Origin: Phlyctochytrium arcticum | Lineage: Eukaryota > Chytridiomycota > Chytridiomycetes > Chytridiales > Chytridiaceae | Assembly (NCBI GenBank): GCA_025602905.1 | Contig: JAHLKI010000011.1 | Coordinates: forward strand, 806,001-870,000 | DNA length: 64,000 nt | Direction of reading: 5' to 3' | Part shown: piece after piece, positions 34,207 through 46,079 of the stretch | Layout of the letters: the number at the start of each line of letters is the position of its first letter | How positions within the stretch are numbered: position 1 is the first letter of the stretch | The notes under the pieces: generated by a model | What the model was told of the DNA's origin: nothing | What the model saw: only the letters and a program-made list of their open reading frames with translations | The model's database searches: none | Translations under genes and position numbers: made by a program

Positions 34207-35216
34207 ATGGTCAAACTGAATTATGATGTGTTGCTATTGGCTGAATCACGGTTAAACGCTATTGGGGACCGAGAATTGGATCTGCGAGGTAAGATACTGC
34301 TTGACAAGTTTTTGTTGGCCTCGCATTGTTGGGGTTTTTTTTTGTTTATGAATGTGTGATTAATGCTGATGGTTGGATTCTTTTGGATGTTCACAGGACT
34401 CAAAATACCCCAGATTGAGAACTTGGCTATAACAAAGGTACTGTGTTCGTCCCAATGCATAACCTCAAAACCTTCAATACTGACTGATTCCAACTAGGAC
34501 GGGCACGACGTGTTAGATTTCACCGACAATGACCTCCGGCGGCTAGACGGTTTCCCCCCCATGCGTCGACTGACCACGCTCCTCCTGAGCAACAACCGAA
34601 TCTCCCGAATCGACCCCAGCCTCGCTTCCCAACTCCCCAACCTGCGTGTCCTCATCCTCAACAATAACAGTATCGAAGAATTGGGGGATTTGGATCCGCT
34701 GGCGAATTGTGAGCGGTTGACGACCCTGAGTTTGATGGATAACTCTGTGGCCACGAAAAAGTATTATAGGTTGTATATTATTCATCGGTGTCCTAGTGTC
34801 AGGATACTGGATTTTAGGAAAGTGAAGGAGAAGGTACTCTACACCCCTCTTCAACCTTTATCAATGTGTTTGCTAATGACGTGAATTAGGAACGCATGGA
34901 AGCAGCCAAACTCTTTTCAGGAGAAGAAGGTCTCAAACTCGCCGCCTCCATTTCAGCCAAAGCTGCCGCTGCACAATCCCAACAACGCACATTTGAGCCG
35001 GGCGAATTGGGGGCCAAAAAGACGGCGAGACCCTACCAAGGCCCATCCCCCGAAGAAGCGGCACGGATCCGGGAAGCCATCAAAAATGCAAAGACGTTGG
35101 ATGAAGTCACACGGTTGGAAAAATTGTTGACTTCGGGACAGGTGCCTCAGGCTCCTGCTGCGTCATCAGCATCTAGAGGGGCTGATGCGATGGAGGAAGA
35201 GGAGGAGGAGGATTAG
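34207..35216 (+). CDS. LEA1: U2 small nuclear ribonucleoprotein A' (LEA1/SNRPA1)
   Basis: Four exons with three introns, near 34,289-34,396, 34,438-34,497 and 34,834-34,889. The N-terminus MVKLNYDVLLLAESRLNAIG..ELDLRGLKIPQIENL is diagnostic of U2A'. The LRR core follows: DFTDNDLRRLDGFP, LTTLLLSNNRISRID, LRVLILNNNSIEEL, LTTLSLMDN. The LRR cap ends in YRLYIIHRCPSVRILDFRKVK. The C-terminal region is alanine-rich with an acidic end (MEEEEEED). The protein pairs with U2B'' on U2 snRNA stem-loop IV in the spliceosome. Length (about 250 residues) fits the family. Confidence 0.92.
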
Positions 35217-35549
35217 GGACATAACTGTACTTTAGTGGGTGGGGAGCAATCAATAAATGTTTTTTTGAGATACCATAAACCAAACGCGTTGCTTCTTGCA
35301 TTCATAGCATTCGGGAACCGAGTTTGTTATTAAAAAAGACGAGCATTAGCGAAAACTATCATAGGTACAGTATTACATCTGCAAATCTCTATAACGATGT
35401 TAAATGAGGGGTACAGAGAGGGACGAGTCTAGATTAGAGGAGTTAAATAATAAAACGTGCTTAAATATGTGGCAGAGAGTGTTGAAGAAATACAGGCGTG
35501 CAGTCATGAGGATTGGAAGGAATCTGATTCTCAAAGGGATGATGGAAAA
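35217..35549. other. Convergent 3' region of LEA1 and the permease
   Basis: 333 bases between stops. An AATAAA is present near 35,252-35,257. No gene is seen. Confidence 0.5.
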
Positions 35550-37362
35550 TTATTGGACGTGTTTCTTGTCATCAGCAGGGAATGCGTTCAGGGTAGCTTC
35601 GGAAGCCTTGGAAGACGCATTGTCCAAATCAGAGACGGGGCCTTTGAGAGAGAAAGAAAATTAGGTTTATGAATGATAGCGCCAGCGACAAAAGTATGCT
35701 TACCCTTGAACCACTTGCGAGCACTCAGGATCCACCAAGTACCAGCAAACACGAGCATAAATCCGACCGCAACGGGTGTGTAGTTGAGCGCTTTGGCTTC
35801 AACGGGCCAAGCCTGGGGAAGATTGAACAGGACAAAGGCGAGTGCGGTCCACGCACAGCCAATGGAACCAAGGAGGGTCGACCACCGTCCAAGGTTGAAT
35901 TCGGACTGAACAAAGTATTTGCGACCAATAGTGATGCGCAGAAAGACGGGGATGGCGTACGAGACTGTGAATCCGATAATGGAGATACCGGAGACGGCCG
36001 AGAGGGCTTGTGGGGAGAACATGGAGGGGAGGGCGAGGATGATGACGAGAAAGGCCGAGAACCAGATGAGACGGAGGGGCATGCCGGTACGGGTGTCGAG
36101 TTTCGTCCAGAATTTGGATTTGGGAAGACCACCGTCACGGGCAAAAGCGTAGAAGGCACGAGAGTTGGCGGCCATGGTTCCGATACCGCAGCACCATCCG
36201 CAGGATACGACGATGGCGAGGAGAACGAGGGCGCCGTTGATTCCTGCTGACTGTTTGAAGACGTATGCGGCGGCGTTTCCGGATGCGATGGCGGCACCGA
36301 TGTCGTCAATGCAAAAGTTCATGCCGAGGATAAGGGCCCAGCCCATGATTCCGGCAGCAACAATGGTGTAGACAATACCGCGGGGACCGTTAATGTACGA
36401 GTTTTCGGTTTCTTCCGACATGTGGGCCGAAGAGTCGTATCCCAACATGGACCATTGCGAGGGCAGGAGACCGAGGAGGAACACGAAACCGCGGGGAAAT
36501 CCGTTGGCAGTGTAACCGCTTTCATCGTGGAATTCGGTGAATGCAAACTTGGCCGAGTTCTGTGGCAACAAAGACAGTTAGCGATTAGGGGCTGCGGATA
36601 CATGTGACAAAAACTTCGGTGACCTTGTGGGTGCTGGTGGCGAGCAAGACGGCGACAATGACGACCGTACCGAGCATGTGAACCCAAACACTGAAAATGC
36701 TCGTAAACTTGAGCGCAATACCGCCAATACAGTTCATCAATGCTCCAGTGATGACCAAGACACAGAAAATCCCAAAGGTAGCCTCTGCGCTTACTGCCAC
36801 ATCATCGTGGGTCAAAGAGTACATGGACGCCAACAGCTGCGCAGCAGCCAAGACGGATCCTGATGCACCGGCAACCTGTCCCATGCAGTTGAACCATGCC
36901 TCGAACCAAGAAAAGATGGGGCCCCATTTGGGTCCACCGAGCTTGGCCGCTTGGTAGTAGAGTCCGCCGGCGGTGGGGTAGGTAGAGCAAATCTCGGCCA
37001 TACAGAGACCAATGCACATGACAAAACTGAGGACAATGAGCCAACCAAATGTCAAAGCGAGGGGCCCGCCCATTGTCATGGCAAAGGTGTAAAGGGGAAT
37101 AACCCCGATAATGACACTTGCATTGGACAAGACAAAACCGAAATTCTATCCGCAGAGGTGTTAACACATCTGTTCGTGTGAAATGAACTATGAGAAACAT
37201 ACCTGGAAGGCGGAAAATTGGCGCTTCAAAGTTTGTTGGTATCCAAGCTGTAAAAAGGTAGGTTTAGATCGTTTGAAATAACAAGACTCGGGGTATCACA
37301 GATCCTACCTTTGCGAGCCGGATCTCGTCCTGGGACATGCCGTGGGTGTTCACCTCGGCCAT
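35550..37362 (-). CDS. Amino-acid/GABA-type permease (APC superfamily)
   Basis: Five exons. The start ATG is at 37362 (MAEVNTHGMSQDE). Small 5' exons (18 and 15 codons) precede a large exon from about 37,145. An intron near 36,570-36,620 has an unusual donor, and an intron near 35,618-35,705 precedes the last exon, which ends at TAA 35550-35552. The fungal UGA4/BAT1-like signature is present: LGYQQTLKRQFSAFQNFGF, TFGWLIVLSFVMCIGLCMAEICSTYPTAGGLYY, a consensus helix pair, FVFLLGLLPSQWSMLGYDSSAHMSEET and NSRAFYAFARDGGLPKSKFW. About 12 membrane helices are expected. It transports GABA, choline or amino acids across the plasma membrane; the substrate cannot be read from sequence. Confidence 0.88.
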
Positions 37363-37786
37363 GATGTTTGATGTCCTTTGCAGTGTAAAGCGAAAATTGC
37401 AATGCACCAGTCCCGAAAAAGAAAGATCAACCCAGCCAAACCCAACAAAAAAGCGGCCCCAAAAGCTTGTGCAAAAGATGAGTTTTCAGCCGTTGTGGCC
37501 GCGACACCGCTCATTTAGCTTGTTTCGGATTAATGACTCGGCGTTTTCCGGTTCCGATATCTTCCGAGCGAGATTTGAGATTCAGCCACGCTACGAGTTT
37601 CGACGAAACTATCATTTCCCTTTGCGAAAACGAGTGGTAAGGATATGATATTAGATAGGTGGAGACACAGAATAAAAACATGCAAATTATTAGATATACA
37701 TAAAAGAAGCTAGTTTTTTTGTGGGGGATATATGCAAAAGAATTAATGGGATGAGCAAGAGATTACGTGTGTGAGAAAAAGAAGAA
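37363..37786. other. Intergenic region upstream of the permease
   Basis: 424 bases between the permease start and the stop of the next minus-strand gene. Presumably the permease promoter. No gene is seen. Confidence 0.45.
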
Positions 37787-39331
37787 TCAAAGAGAATCAC
37801 GATCCAAAACCGTTCGAATCCTAGACTGGTAGTCATCCCAGTTGATGTATGCCCCACACAAGCGTCGTTTGCCCGTAAAACTCGCACGACCATGCAAGAC
37901 GCGCCAGTTGTCAAACATGACGGCTGTCCCCGGTTCCAGTTTGAGCCAGAGCTCGTTGGAGGGGGAGCGGAGCAAGTCTGTCCAGTGTTTGAGGGCGGTG
38001 TAAAAGGACTGGACGATAGTGGAGGGAACGCCGGATGAGTTTTGGGTGGACGAGGCGGGAATAAAGGGGGATCTATCGTCGTTGTTGAAGCGGATTTGAG
38101 AGAGGTTGGAGGGTGTGTATCGCGAGCGGGGAATGTCGCGACGGTTGGAAGGACCGCCGGGGGTTGGCAGGAGGTCAGGGTGGAGATGGTGGTTGAGGAT
38201 GGGTTTGGCGGCTGCGGGTTGGATAAAGGTTGCAGGGTCACCGGCGGAATGGGCCATGAGAGGGGTAGTCGATAGCGTATGGTATGCTGCAGGGTACTTT
38301 TCCTTCAATTGTTGGGCGACACTGAACCCGTCTACGAATAACGAATCACCGCCAGTCCCATCGTGTTCAAGTAAATGAAACATTTGGAGGCCGCAGGGGT
38401 CTGTAAAGTAGGTTGTGTCGGTGTGGGCGGGGAGGGCGAGATTAGTGTAGGCTGTGTCGCCGTGAGCAAGATCGGCCGTGAAATCCCAGAATCCGCCATA
38501 GTGGGTTTCGCGGATGAAAGCTATACGGCGGGCCAACTGTTCGGTTGCTTGAGGGGTTGCGGGGACGCCTGAGACTAGGCCTATGCCATGCACGTCAAGG
38601 TGAAGAAGCCATTCGGCGAGACCTTGGTCGTTGTTGGTTGAAGACATGACTTGGTCGAACGGGACCGTCACCGACTCTAGACGCGATGCGAGATCACTTT
38701 TCCATAACTTTTTTTGGCGAGGTTGCGGCGTATGACTGTTTACATTGGAAGATGAGCTCGGGGGAGGCAGCTGCGGGGAATAAGAGTGGGCGCGCAGCCA
38801 TGCAACATCGAGTAGAGATTCATGTCCATCCTGCCACACAAACTTGATGGTCGTCCCGTCACTCGAGATGGCCATGGTCGTCGGCGCAATGTCGAGCGGG
38901 ATAGACGAGGTATCTAGTAGTCGCTGTTTGGTGACAGAGTGGAAACACGAGGAACAGCGGCAGTGGTCGCGCAGCCAGATGCTGTTGTAGGTGGACGTGA
39001 GGCCGTCGTCAAACTGGACTGTGACGAGTCTGGGGTCATCTTTGACCCAGGCCGTCACGCCGGCTATTGTTGTGCTTTCATCCTCATGCTGCTGTTGGGC
39101 AGTAGCTGCGGCGGTCGAAGCTGTGGTGGATAGCTTTGCACTGTGGCCTAGTGCTAGCTTGGATGGCGCAGCAACAGCAGCCGTTGATGAATAAGAATTC
39201 AATGATGTCTGAGCATGGGCCCGCAAGAGCCCCGCACTCGCTCCCGTCGTCGTCTTAATCGTTGTCAAGGGTCTCGCCAGCACCTTCCACTTGTTGCAGC
39301 GCTGAGCAACTGGCCCCACTGCTCTGAGCAT
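37787..39331 (-). CDS. Trimethyllysine dioxygenase, carnitine biosynthesis (514 aa)
   Basis: Intronless gene. The N-terminus is basic, Ser/Thr/Ala-rich and looks like a mitochondrial presequence. A GBBH-like N-terminal domain (WLRDHCRCSSCFHSVTKQR, with clustered metal-binding cysteines) follows. The Fe(II)/2-oxoglutarate dioxygenase (TauD) domain has the HxD triad start in ALPAHTDTTYFTDPCGLQ, a conserved GTGGDSLFVDGF and the distal histidine and arginine in FDNWRVLHGRASFTGKRRL. DTAY preceding LALPAHTDTTYF resembles trimethyllysine dioxygenases more than gamma-butyrobetaine hydroxylases, but that choice is inference. A serine/asparagine insert near residues 195-215 and another near 400 are lineage-specific. 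It converts trimethyllysine to 3-hydroxy-trimethyllysine. It lies next to ETF-beta in the same direction. Confidence 0.85.
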   Translation of the reverse strand: MLRAVGPVAQRCNKWKVLARPLTTIKTTTGASAGLLRAHAQTSLNSYSSTAAVAAPSKLALGHSAKLSTTASTAAATAQQQHEDESTTIAGVTAWVKDDPRLVTVQFDDGLTSTYNSIWLRDHCRCSSCFHSVTKQRLLDTSSIPLDIAPTTMAISSDGTTIKFVWQDGHESLLDVAWLRAHSYSPQLPPPSSSSNVNSHTPQPRQKKLWKSDLASRLESVTVPFDQVMSSTNNDQGLAEWLLHLDVHGIGLVSGVPATPQATEQLARRIAFIRETHYGGFWDFTADLAHGDTAYTNLALPAHTDTTYFTDPCGLQMFHLLEHDGTGGDSLFVDGFSVAQQLKEKYPAAYHTLSTTPLMAHSAGDPATFIQPAAAKPILNHHLHPDLLPTPGGPSNRRDIPRSRYTPSNLSQIRFNNDDRSPFIPASSTQNSSGVPSTIVQSFYTALKHWTDLLRSPSNELWLKLEPGTAVMFDNWRVLHGRASFTGKRRLCGAYINWDDYQSRIRTVLDRDSL

Positions 39332-40043
39332 GTCTCTTGTTTTCTTTCACAAAAAGTTGCTAGTAGTTGTGTTCCTCGTTTCCCCCCTTTCAACAAATAA
39401 TAAAAGTCGGTACTCGAGTTGTTGACGTCCTCTCTCCACACAAGAAAGTTCCGAAGGTGTCGCGGTAGCAAGTTCCGGACCGTTTGTTTATACTGACAAG
39501 TCAAAAGTTGCGAGTCGGCTGTCTTTCTGGGTAGTGTCTCCTCAGTCTTCAGTAGTAAGTCCTTCGAGATTCTAAGTAAGGCAAAGAGTAGGTGGTTGTC
39601 AAGATTGCTCCCAGGAAAAAAGTCGACGGCGGGCGGAGTGTTCTTGAAGGTCTTTTTGAGGTGGCTGGTCTTGCCGCTCCGAAGCTGCTGGTGGCCGCAC
39701 ATCCCGTGACTGCCCGGCCGCGCTATTTACCCGGGACCCTATATTTGGCGTTTGGCGCATGATTCTCGCTGCTCTCGTGGTCGCGGCGGTGTTCAGGGGA
39801 CGGATCCGATCCTGCCAGTGCCAGGGAGACCTCTCGTCCTTGGCATTTGGCGGGCGGGGCCGAGGCGGAACAAAGGCATCAGGTTCATACAGGCTGTGGT
39901 GGGAATGGGGAAATCACCCGACAATGGATGGGGATTCGATGATTGACAAATGCATTCTAAAAAGGAAGAGGGTGTCCCGAGGGCTATAATGGAATTGGAA
40001 AAATGTGTGTATATGTGGTGTGGGATGCAAAAGAAAAAAGAGA
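39332..40043. other. Intergenic region upstream of trimethyllysine dioxygenase
   Basis: 712 bases containing the promoter of the dioxygenase and the 3' end of the ETF-beta transcript. No coding signal. Confidence 0.45.
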
Positions 40044-40971
40044 CTACAATACGCCAGCCTCGTTCTTGAGCTTGTTGAGCAGCTACCATCAATGGAATTA
40101 ATACAGAGTTGCATATGCGGGGCACTACAACAATAACTCACCTCATCAACAGACTCCACCTTCTTGCCGCCAGACCGCTTTGGTGGCTCAGAGATGTTGA
40201 TAGTCTCAATCGTAGGCGTCACATCCACTCCCAGATCCTTGGGTGTCATCTTGTCCAGCTTCTTCTTCTTGGCCTTCATAATGTTGGGCAGCGTCGCGTA
40301 GCGAGGCGTGTTAAGGCGGAGATCGGTCGTCACAATCGCGGGCAACTTGGCAGTAATCGTCTCTGACCCGCCATCAATCTCGCACGACACGGTAAGTTTG
40401 TCACCGGCAACCTCTACTTTGGCGGCAGCCGAAGCTTGAGGCCAGTTGAGCAGACCGGCAAGCATTTGTCCGGTTTGGCCACTGTCATCATCAATCGCCT
40501 GCTTGCCCAAAAACACAAGCTCGGGCTTTTCCTTGTCCGCAACTGCCTTGATCAGCTTGGCAATCTATCCTCACTCATTAATCAAGATCCTCACATGTAC
40601 TTTGGTCCCATACCATACCTGCAAGGGAAGCACTTCCTGCCCATCCGCAATCTCAACGTGGATAGCCCGATCAGCGCCCATCGCCAACGCAGTCCGCAAC
40701 GTCTCCTGTGCCTTGGTAGGTCCAATCGACAAGGCAATCACTTCCTTGGCAAGCTTCTTTTCCTTCAACTTGACTGCCTCCTCAATCGCAATCTCGTCAA
40801 ATGGGTTCATGGAGTGCTGAGAGAAATCAACCGTTTAACCTATGGGGTTTGTACATATGAAGCGGGAACTAAAGAGTGTACCTTGACATTGGTATCAACC
40901 TTGCCGTTGGCGACGCGAATCTTGACGGCATAGTCGACTACTCGCTTGACGGGGACTAGGATGCGGTTCAT
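40044..40971 (-). CDS. ETFB: Electron transfer flavoprotein beta subunit (249 aa)
   Basis: Four exons: 40971-40882, 40816-40619, 40564-40142 and 40082-40044, all phase 0. It starts [20 protein letters not shown]. The family core is complete: [47 protein letters not shown], the adenine-nucleotide binding region [24 protein letters not shown], and the recognition-loop motif [21 protein letters not shown], which docks on acyl-CoA dehydrogenases. With the alpha subunit it carries electrons from mitochondrial acyl-CoA dehydrogenases to ETF-ubiquinone oxidoreductase. No long presequence is seen, as usual for ETFB. Confidence 0.93.
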
Positions 40972-42174
40972 CTTGTTCAGATCCTGTCGAGGCCAGTTCG
41001 GTATAAGCAAACAATGACGGTAGGCACTAGGGTACTGGTCAATCTTACCTTGCAGTTATGCCGCTGGGTACAATGTCAAAAATCTCTTGGATTCGCCAAC
41101 AGGTGGAAGAGCGGGTGGGACCGGACAAGGGCAAAGCAACAGTTGGGGAGTCCGGCGGGAACCGTAACTTGTTTCCACATGACTGTGCCACTGACATTGT
41201 CAGGAGCTCTCGACTCTCGGACTGTCGATCGAGAGTATATTCCTGACCATCATCATTATATCTTTGCACACCCGCATGCAAAGGCTCATCTTTCGTTCAT
41301 GGAATGATCTACCATGTGCGCATTCATTTGACAAAATTGGATCAGGATCGTTTCCTGATGAAGCGCCCGATGGCAGATTAGGTTATGCAAATCTATGAAT
41401 CCTTGCGGAACCCTCTATCAACGTCCATCGACTTGATACAGCATTTCCTGTGCTTGGATCATAACTCGCGCGGGTATGGCAACAGTAACATCCGAGAGAT
41501 CCCAGCAACCGTTGATTCCGGTTCAAAATGAGAAGCGTTTTGTAAAAAAAACAGCACGCGCCAGGCGAATAACATGGCCCTCCAGCCATGGTTTCCATAA
41601 ATTCAACCAGAACTTGGTCCCGACGTAAAGGCGGTCCCGAATAGGGTAGGCTGATAGTCCCCTAATCCATGCACGATTTCTCTCGCCTGCTCCGCCAGTA
41701 CGCGCCAACTGTTCTGCTCAAGTCACCGACCACATATCTCTGTGCCTGCCGGGAAGAGGGTTCCAGGGGGGCTCATTCATTCTCTAAAGTCAGTGAAAGA
41801 AGTGGGGTAAGGAGGAGAACATGGAACTCGTTGAAGGGAAGCACGCGTCGCTACACAGACAACAACGAAGAATGACTTTCTCGGTTCGAGCTCATGGAAG
41901 CCATGCGACTGACAATTAGTAGGCGTTGTATGAATTCCACCTATAGCGACTCCATATCGATGTGGTGATCGGGATAGTTTGTTTGCTTCGGTCCAACGCT
42001 TTGAACGCGAACCAACTTCAACCCCGAGCTAGGGTTGGCGATTGAGTCATTCACGTGATCTCCTGTCCGCCGGTCGCTGCAGAAGCCCTGGCGCGAAAGT
42101 CGGAAGGTGGATTTCTCGGCCATTCCGTACCGGTATAGCATCTTCTTTCAGATCGCTCCGGCCAATTAGCAAAG
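40972..42174. other. 1.2 kb divergent region between ETFB and uL15
   Basis: Contains no recognisable gene. Presumably holds both promoters. GC-poor and GC-rich stretches alternate, and no clear TATA box was found near either start. Confidence 0.45.
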
Positions 42175-43158
42175 ATGGTATGTCTCTCTGCCCCGATGGA
42201 AGATGGAAGCGAACGACGCACGACTGTTGGCGAGGTGGATTCTGCAATGGATGGATGGAAGCGACGGATGGATGGATTTTGGAGCATGTCGAGCATGTTG
42301 CGGAACTTTTTGAACCGGGCGACCATGAACGACAGCGAAATTGCTTTCCAGCCCTTCTTTGACCGATTACTTACTGGGTCCCCTCTCTTTTGCCTTATTA
42401 CAGCCTTCCCGCTTGTCGAAAAACAGGAAGAAGCGTGGTCGTAAGTATTCAAGTGGTTTTCACCTAACGGTTTTATGTGCGGAACTCCCTTCTCACCGAT
42501 TGTCTCTCTCCTTGATACTTTTAGACGTATCCGCCGGTCACGGTCGTGTTGGAAAGCACCGCAAGCATCCAGGAGGTTCGTGAAGAAATCGGAGTTGTCG
42601 GCTGTTCCTCCCGGATTGCACCAGACTGTTCCTTACGTATTGCGAATGATTTGGGGGTCCGGGAGGAATTTGCAGAGATTTCCTGTTTTACTTGGAGAGA
42701 CCAGGGATCTGATCAGGGATATTGTTGTTTTATCATAGGTCGTGGTCTCGCCGGTGGACAGCACCACCACCGTATCAACATGGACATGTTCCATCCTGGT
42801 TACTTCGGTAAGGTCGGTATGCGCCGATTCCACTTGACCCGTCAAGGTCAGTGGGCTCCCGTCATCAACACCGACAAGCTTTGGTCCCTCGTCTCTGAGG
42901 AGGCTCGCACCAAGGCTGAGGCCAACCCCAAGGGTGCCGTTCCCGTCATTGACATTCTCCGTCACGTAAGTTACCCCGCAAAGAAAACCTTTGTGTGGCG
43001 TATGTGCTCACATCCCCGTTATTTTATAGGGTTACGCCAAGATCCTCGGCAAGGGACGTCTCCCCAACATCCCCTTCATCGTCAAGGCCCGTTTCGTCAG
43101 CCGCAAGGCCGAGGAGAAGATTGTTGCTGCCGGTGGAAAGGTCGAACTTGTTGCATAA
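42175..43158 (+). CDS. RPL28: 60S ribosomal protein uL15 (L27a/L28, 145 aa)
   Basis: Five exons: 42175-42177, 42413-42440, 42525-42575, 42739-42965 and 43030-43158. The first coding exon is only the ATG: GTATGT follows it directly, and the next exon resumes with [19 protein letters not shown], exactly the second residue onward of eukaryotic uL15. Further conserved parts are [34 protein letters not shown] and the C-terminal [14 protein letters not shown]. Other short plus-strand frames here are intron read-through. It is a large-subunit protein close to the peptidyl transferase region; in fungi this family carries cycloheximide-resistance substitutions at the HHHRIN segment. Confidence 0.95.
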
Positions 43159-43638
43159 ATTGTCAAAAATTGAACATGTTTTTGTGCCCGTATCTGTTGC
43201 CTTCTTGTCTTTGCTATGTCCCCGATCTGTACATCATTTGTCCAGTGCAGAACCCCGTCCTCCGCATTACTATCATGCTTCGTCTTACAGGGCTCGAGTT
43301 TCTGAATATCCCGAGGGCATCTTTCCGCCCGTCCAGTGTCTGCGTTCCAATCATCCAATGCTCCTACTTCGTGATTTTCCATTTGGTGCGGATCGGAAAG
43401 CTCATCGGAAATGTCCATCCAAACCAGAGATGTCAAAATCTCAACCCTAACCTCATTGGTAATCGCCAAACTCCGATGGCCATAACAGCTTTTCCCAGAA
43501 AAACACATCAAAACTTGGCTCGGCCCGTGCAAACTCGAGTCCTTCTACGGCCCGCACGGATGAGAAAAATGTTGCCATTCGTGAGTCATCTCTCAACGTG
43601 ATTTATTTGGGGTGGAAAAGGGAACGATTATAGATACC
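43159..43638. other. Intergenic region between uL15 and the GCK kinase
   Basis: 480 bases, same-strand neighbours. Holds the uL15 terminator and kinase promoter. Open frames here have no conserved features. Confidence 0.45.
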
Positions 43639-45906
43639 ATGTTGCGGAGTAGTCAGGTAAGGGAGTTTTTCCAAAGGCCACAGACTTTTATAGATGACAA
43701 ACAAAAAATTATTTAGTCGGGGCCAGATGAGCTGTATGAAATTGGAGAGCAAATTGGGAAAGGGTCGTTTGGGGAGGTGAGTATTTTGAACGGTTGCATT
43801 GATTTTACATTTGTATTGAGTAGCGTTGGCAGGTGTTTAAATGTGTTCATCGCATATCCGGCGAAATTGTCGCCATCAAAGTCATTGATTTCGAAGAATC
43901 CGGGGACGACATTGAAGAAATCCGGCACGAAATCTCCATTCTCTCTCAACTCCATTCTCCCTACGTAACCCGCTACCACACGTCCCACATCTACGGCACA
44001 AAACTATGGATCGTCATGGAGTTTTGCGAGGCGGGGGCATGTCTTGATTTGATTAAACAGCAGGAAGGCCCGTTGGGGGAGGGGTATGTGGCGTATATTG
44101 TTAGGGAGGTTCTGATGGGGTTACGGTATTTGCATGAGCGGGGGAAAATTCATAGGGATGTGAAGGCGGCTAATGTATTGTTGACCGCGGAGGGAGGGGT
44201 TAAGTTGGCGGATTTTGGGGTATCGGCACAGGTCGGCAATCTGTTGTTGGACTGAGTTGGGCGGTTCGACTCAAGTTATTTTCTTTTTAGGTCACGGCAA
44301 CCATTACGAAAAAGAATACGTTTGTGGGGACACCCTACTGGATGGCCCCCGAAGTCATTCTCAGATCTGCATACAATGCCAAGGTACCAAAAAACATTCC
44401 TTACCTTCACAACTTATACTCCCCTGACACCCTTGCGTAGGCAGATATATGGTCCCTGGGTATCACCGCGTGGGAGCTTGCAAAGTAATAAAAACACAAA
44501 TATCGATTTCTACCTGACTGTGCAACTCACGGATGTTCTTGTAGAGGGCTACCACCCCATGCGAATGTTCATCCTATGCGAGTATTATTCATGATCCCGC
44601 AACGGCCGTCGCCAGCGCTCAGTTCGAAAAAGTATTCCCCCGAATTTTGCGATTTTATGAACCAGTGTTTGGCCAAACGGCCCAGTCAGGTAAACCATTC
44701 CATATCCCATCCTCACATCAAAAACTGACTTACATATATACTGGCTAGCGCCCCTCAGCCGCACAACTTCTCGACCACCCCTTCTTACGTCTCGCAGTCC
44801 CACTCCCCGCGTTCCGGACGTTTATCCAGACTCATACTGCGCAACGGGCTGAGATGCTGGCGGAGGAAGCAGAGAGACAGATGGCGGCGCGGCAGGTGGC
44901 GGGCGAACAAGAAGAGAAAGAGGGCCCGCCGTGTATTGAATGGGATTTTGGGAGCGTTAAGAGTGTGAGTTGGGTAGCGGTTGTTGTATTCGTTTGGAGA
45001 TACATGAGCTAATGGAAATTTGTCGTGTGAAAGCAGACATCTGGTGGCCGTAAAGGGACTTCTTATAGTGTACGTATCATTTCCTGCCGATTTGCGCAGT
45101 AATAGTCGCAACCAACCATACGTGTGTGCTAAGAACTCACCAAATGTCTTCCACGCAGACCGTCAACACCTCTGCACCAAGTCGCCGCCCATCCCTCCGT
45201 CTCGGACGAGGTATCGCCTTCGAAGACGAGTTCCCAGCAACCGATGCTGATCCCACGCGGGTCCCGCCTCCCGCACTAGCCACCACCCCATCCACCTCGT
45301 CCAACTCTACCACGACCGGATCAACACCGTCGTCGTCGGCATCGACTACCGCTGCAGGTATAGAAATTATACAGTCGGGAGGCGGACGAAGGTCGTATTC
45401 GGGTGTTTTGCAGAGTATTTTGGATGCGGTGGATAAAGTAAGTTGCTAATTTTTACATCCATTTTTTATGCAGTTCTGATTTATTTTTTGTAATAGGTAT
45501 TCCCGAATGCCCCACCATCGACCCAGTACCGCCTGACAACCATCCGGGATACGTTGACGCAAATGATAAAGACAGATCCGATGGTTGCTGACGCGGTCGG
45601 GAAGGAAATATCTCGGTGAGACTTGGGGGATAAGAACTATGGCTTTGAACCTGATCTTAACTGGGATTTATCAGACGTATGCCGAGTGACCCTGCCCCAC
45701 AGGTTTCACAGTTACAACTACTTTCACTAGCCGCCCCCACCCCGAACACAACCGCTTCCTCACGCGCACCAAAGGAGAGTGCGATAGATGACTCAAAAGG
45801 ATACCCTCAGTCAGATTACAAGTCAATAACCAGCATTCCTCCCCCGTCCTTAATTGCTCAAAGATTACTGGAACGCTGGCGTTCCCGTAAAGCTCCCCCC
45901 CACTAA
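43639..45906 (+). CDS. Germinal-centre (Ste20/Mst-type) protein kinase (545 aa)
   Basis: Eleven exons in phase: 43639-43656, 43717-43776, 43833-44231, 44291-44383, 44441-44484, 44545-44689, 44749-44964, 45037-45069, 45159-45437, 45497-45615, 45675-45906. The kinase domain lies at the N-terminus, as in GCK kinases: [18 protein letters not shown], catalytic lysine in [31 protein letters not shown], and the GCK-type activation loop [13 protein letters not shown]. The tail is Ser/Thr/Pro-rich. A helical C-terminal module ([19 protein letters not shown]) probably mediates dimer or partner binding. Relatives are animal MST3/4-YSK1 and fungal Kic1, Sid1 and Don3, which act in polarity, septation and cell separation. 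Exact orthology is not decided. Confidence 0.92.
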
Positions 45907-46079
45907 TTTAAAACTGGCACGTTTTCTTTGTTCGATAGTAGTGGTTAAACCACGCATTTTATTAAATATATACAGATACCCCCCTGGAAAATGCGCAAAA
46001 ACTCATAAGCCCCTCAATATTTGAAGAATTGCCGACGAGGATATTTACTGAAAAGTCCATGAGTTGGGGGTGCACGGAA

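Noticed and set aside
35669..36309. ORFs of about 190 codons on both strands within the permease
   Set aside because: Out-of-frame shadows of the permease exons.
43032..43532. 166-codon minus-strand ORF over the uL15 3' end
   Set aside because: Antisense to a conserved ribosomal-protein exon; no independent support.
42546..43601. 351-codon plus-strand ORF
   Set aside because: It reads through introns of uL15 and beyond its stop in a mixed frame; the conserved uL15 exons explain the true coding parts.
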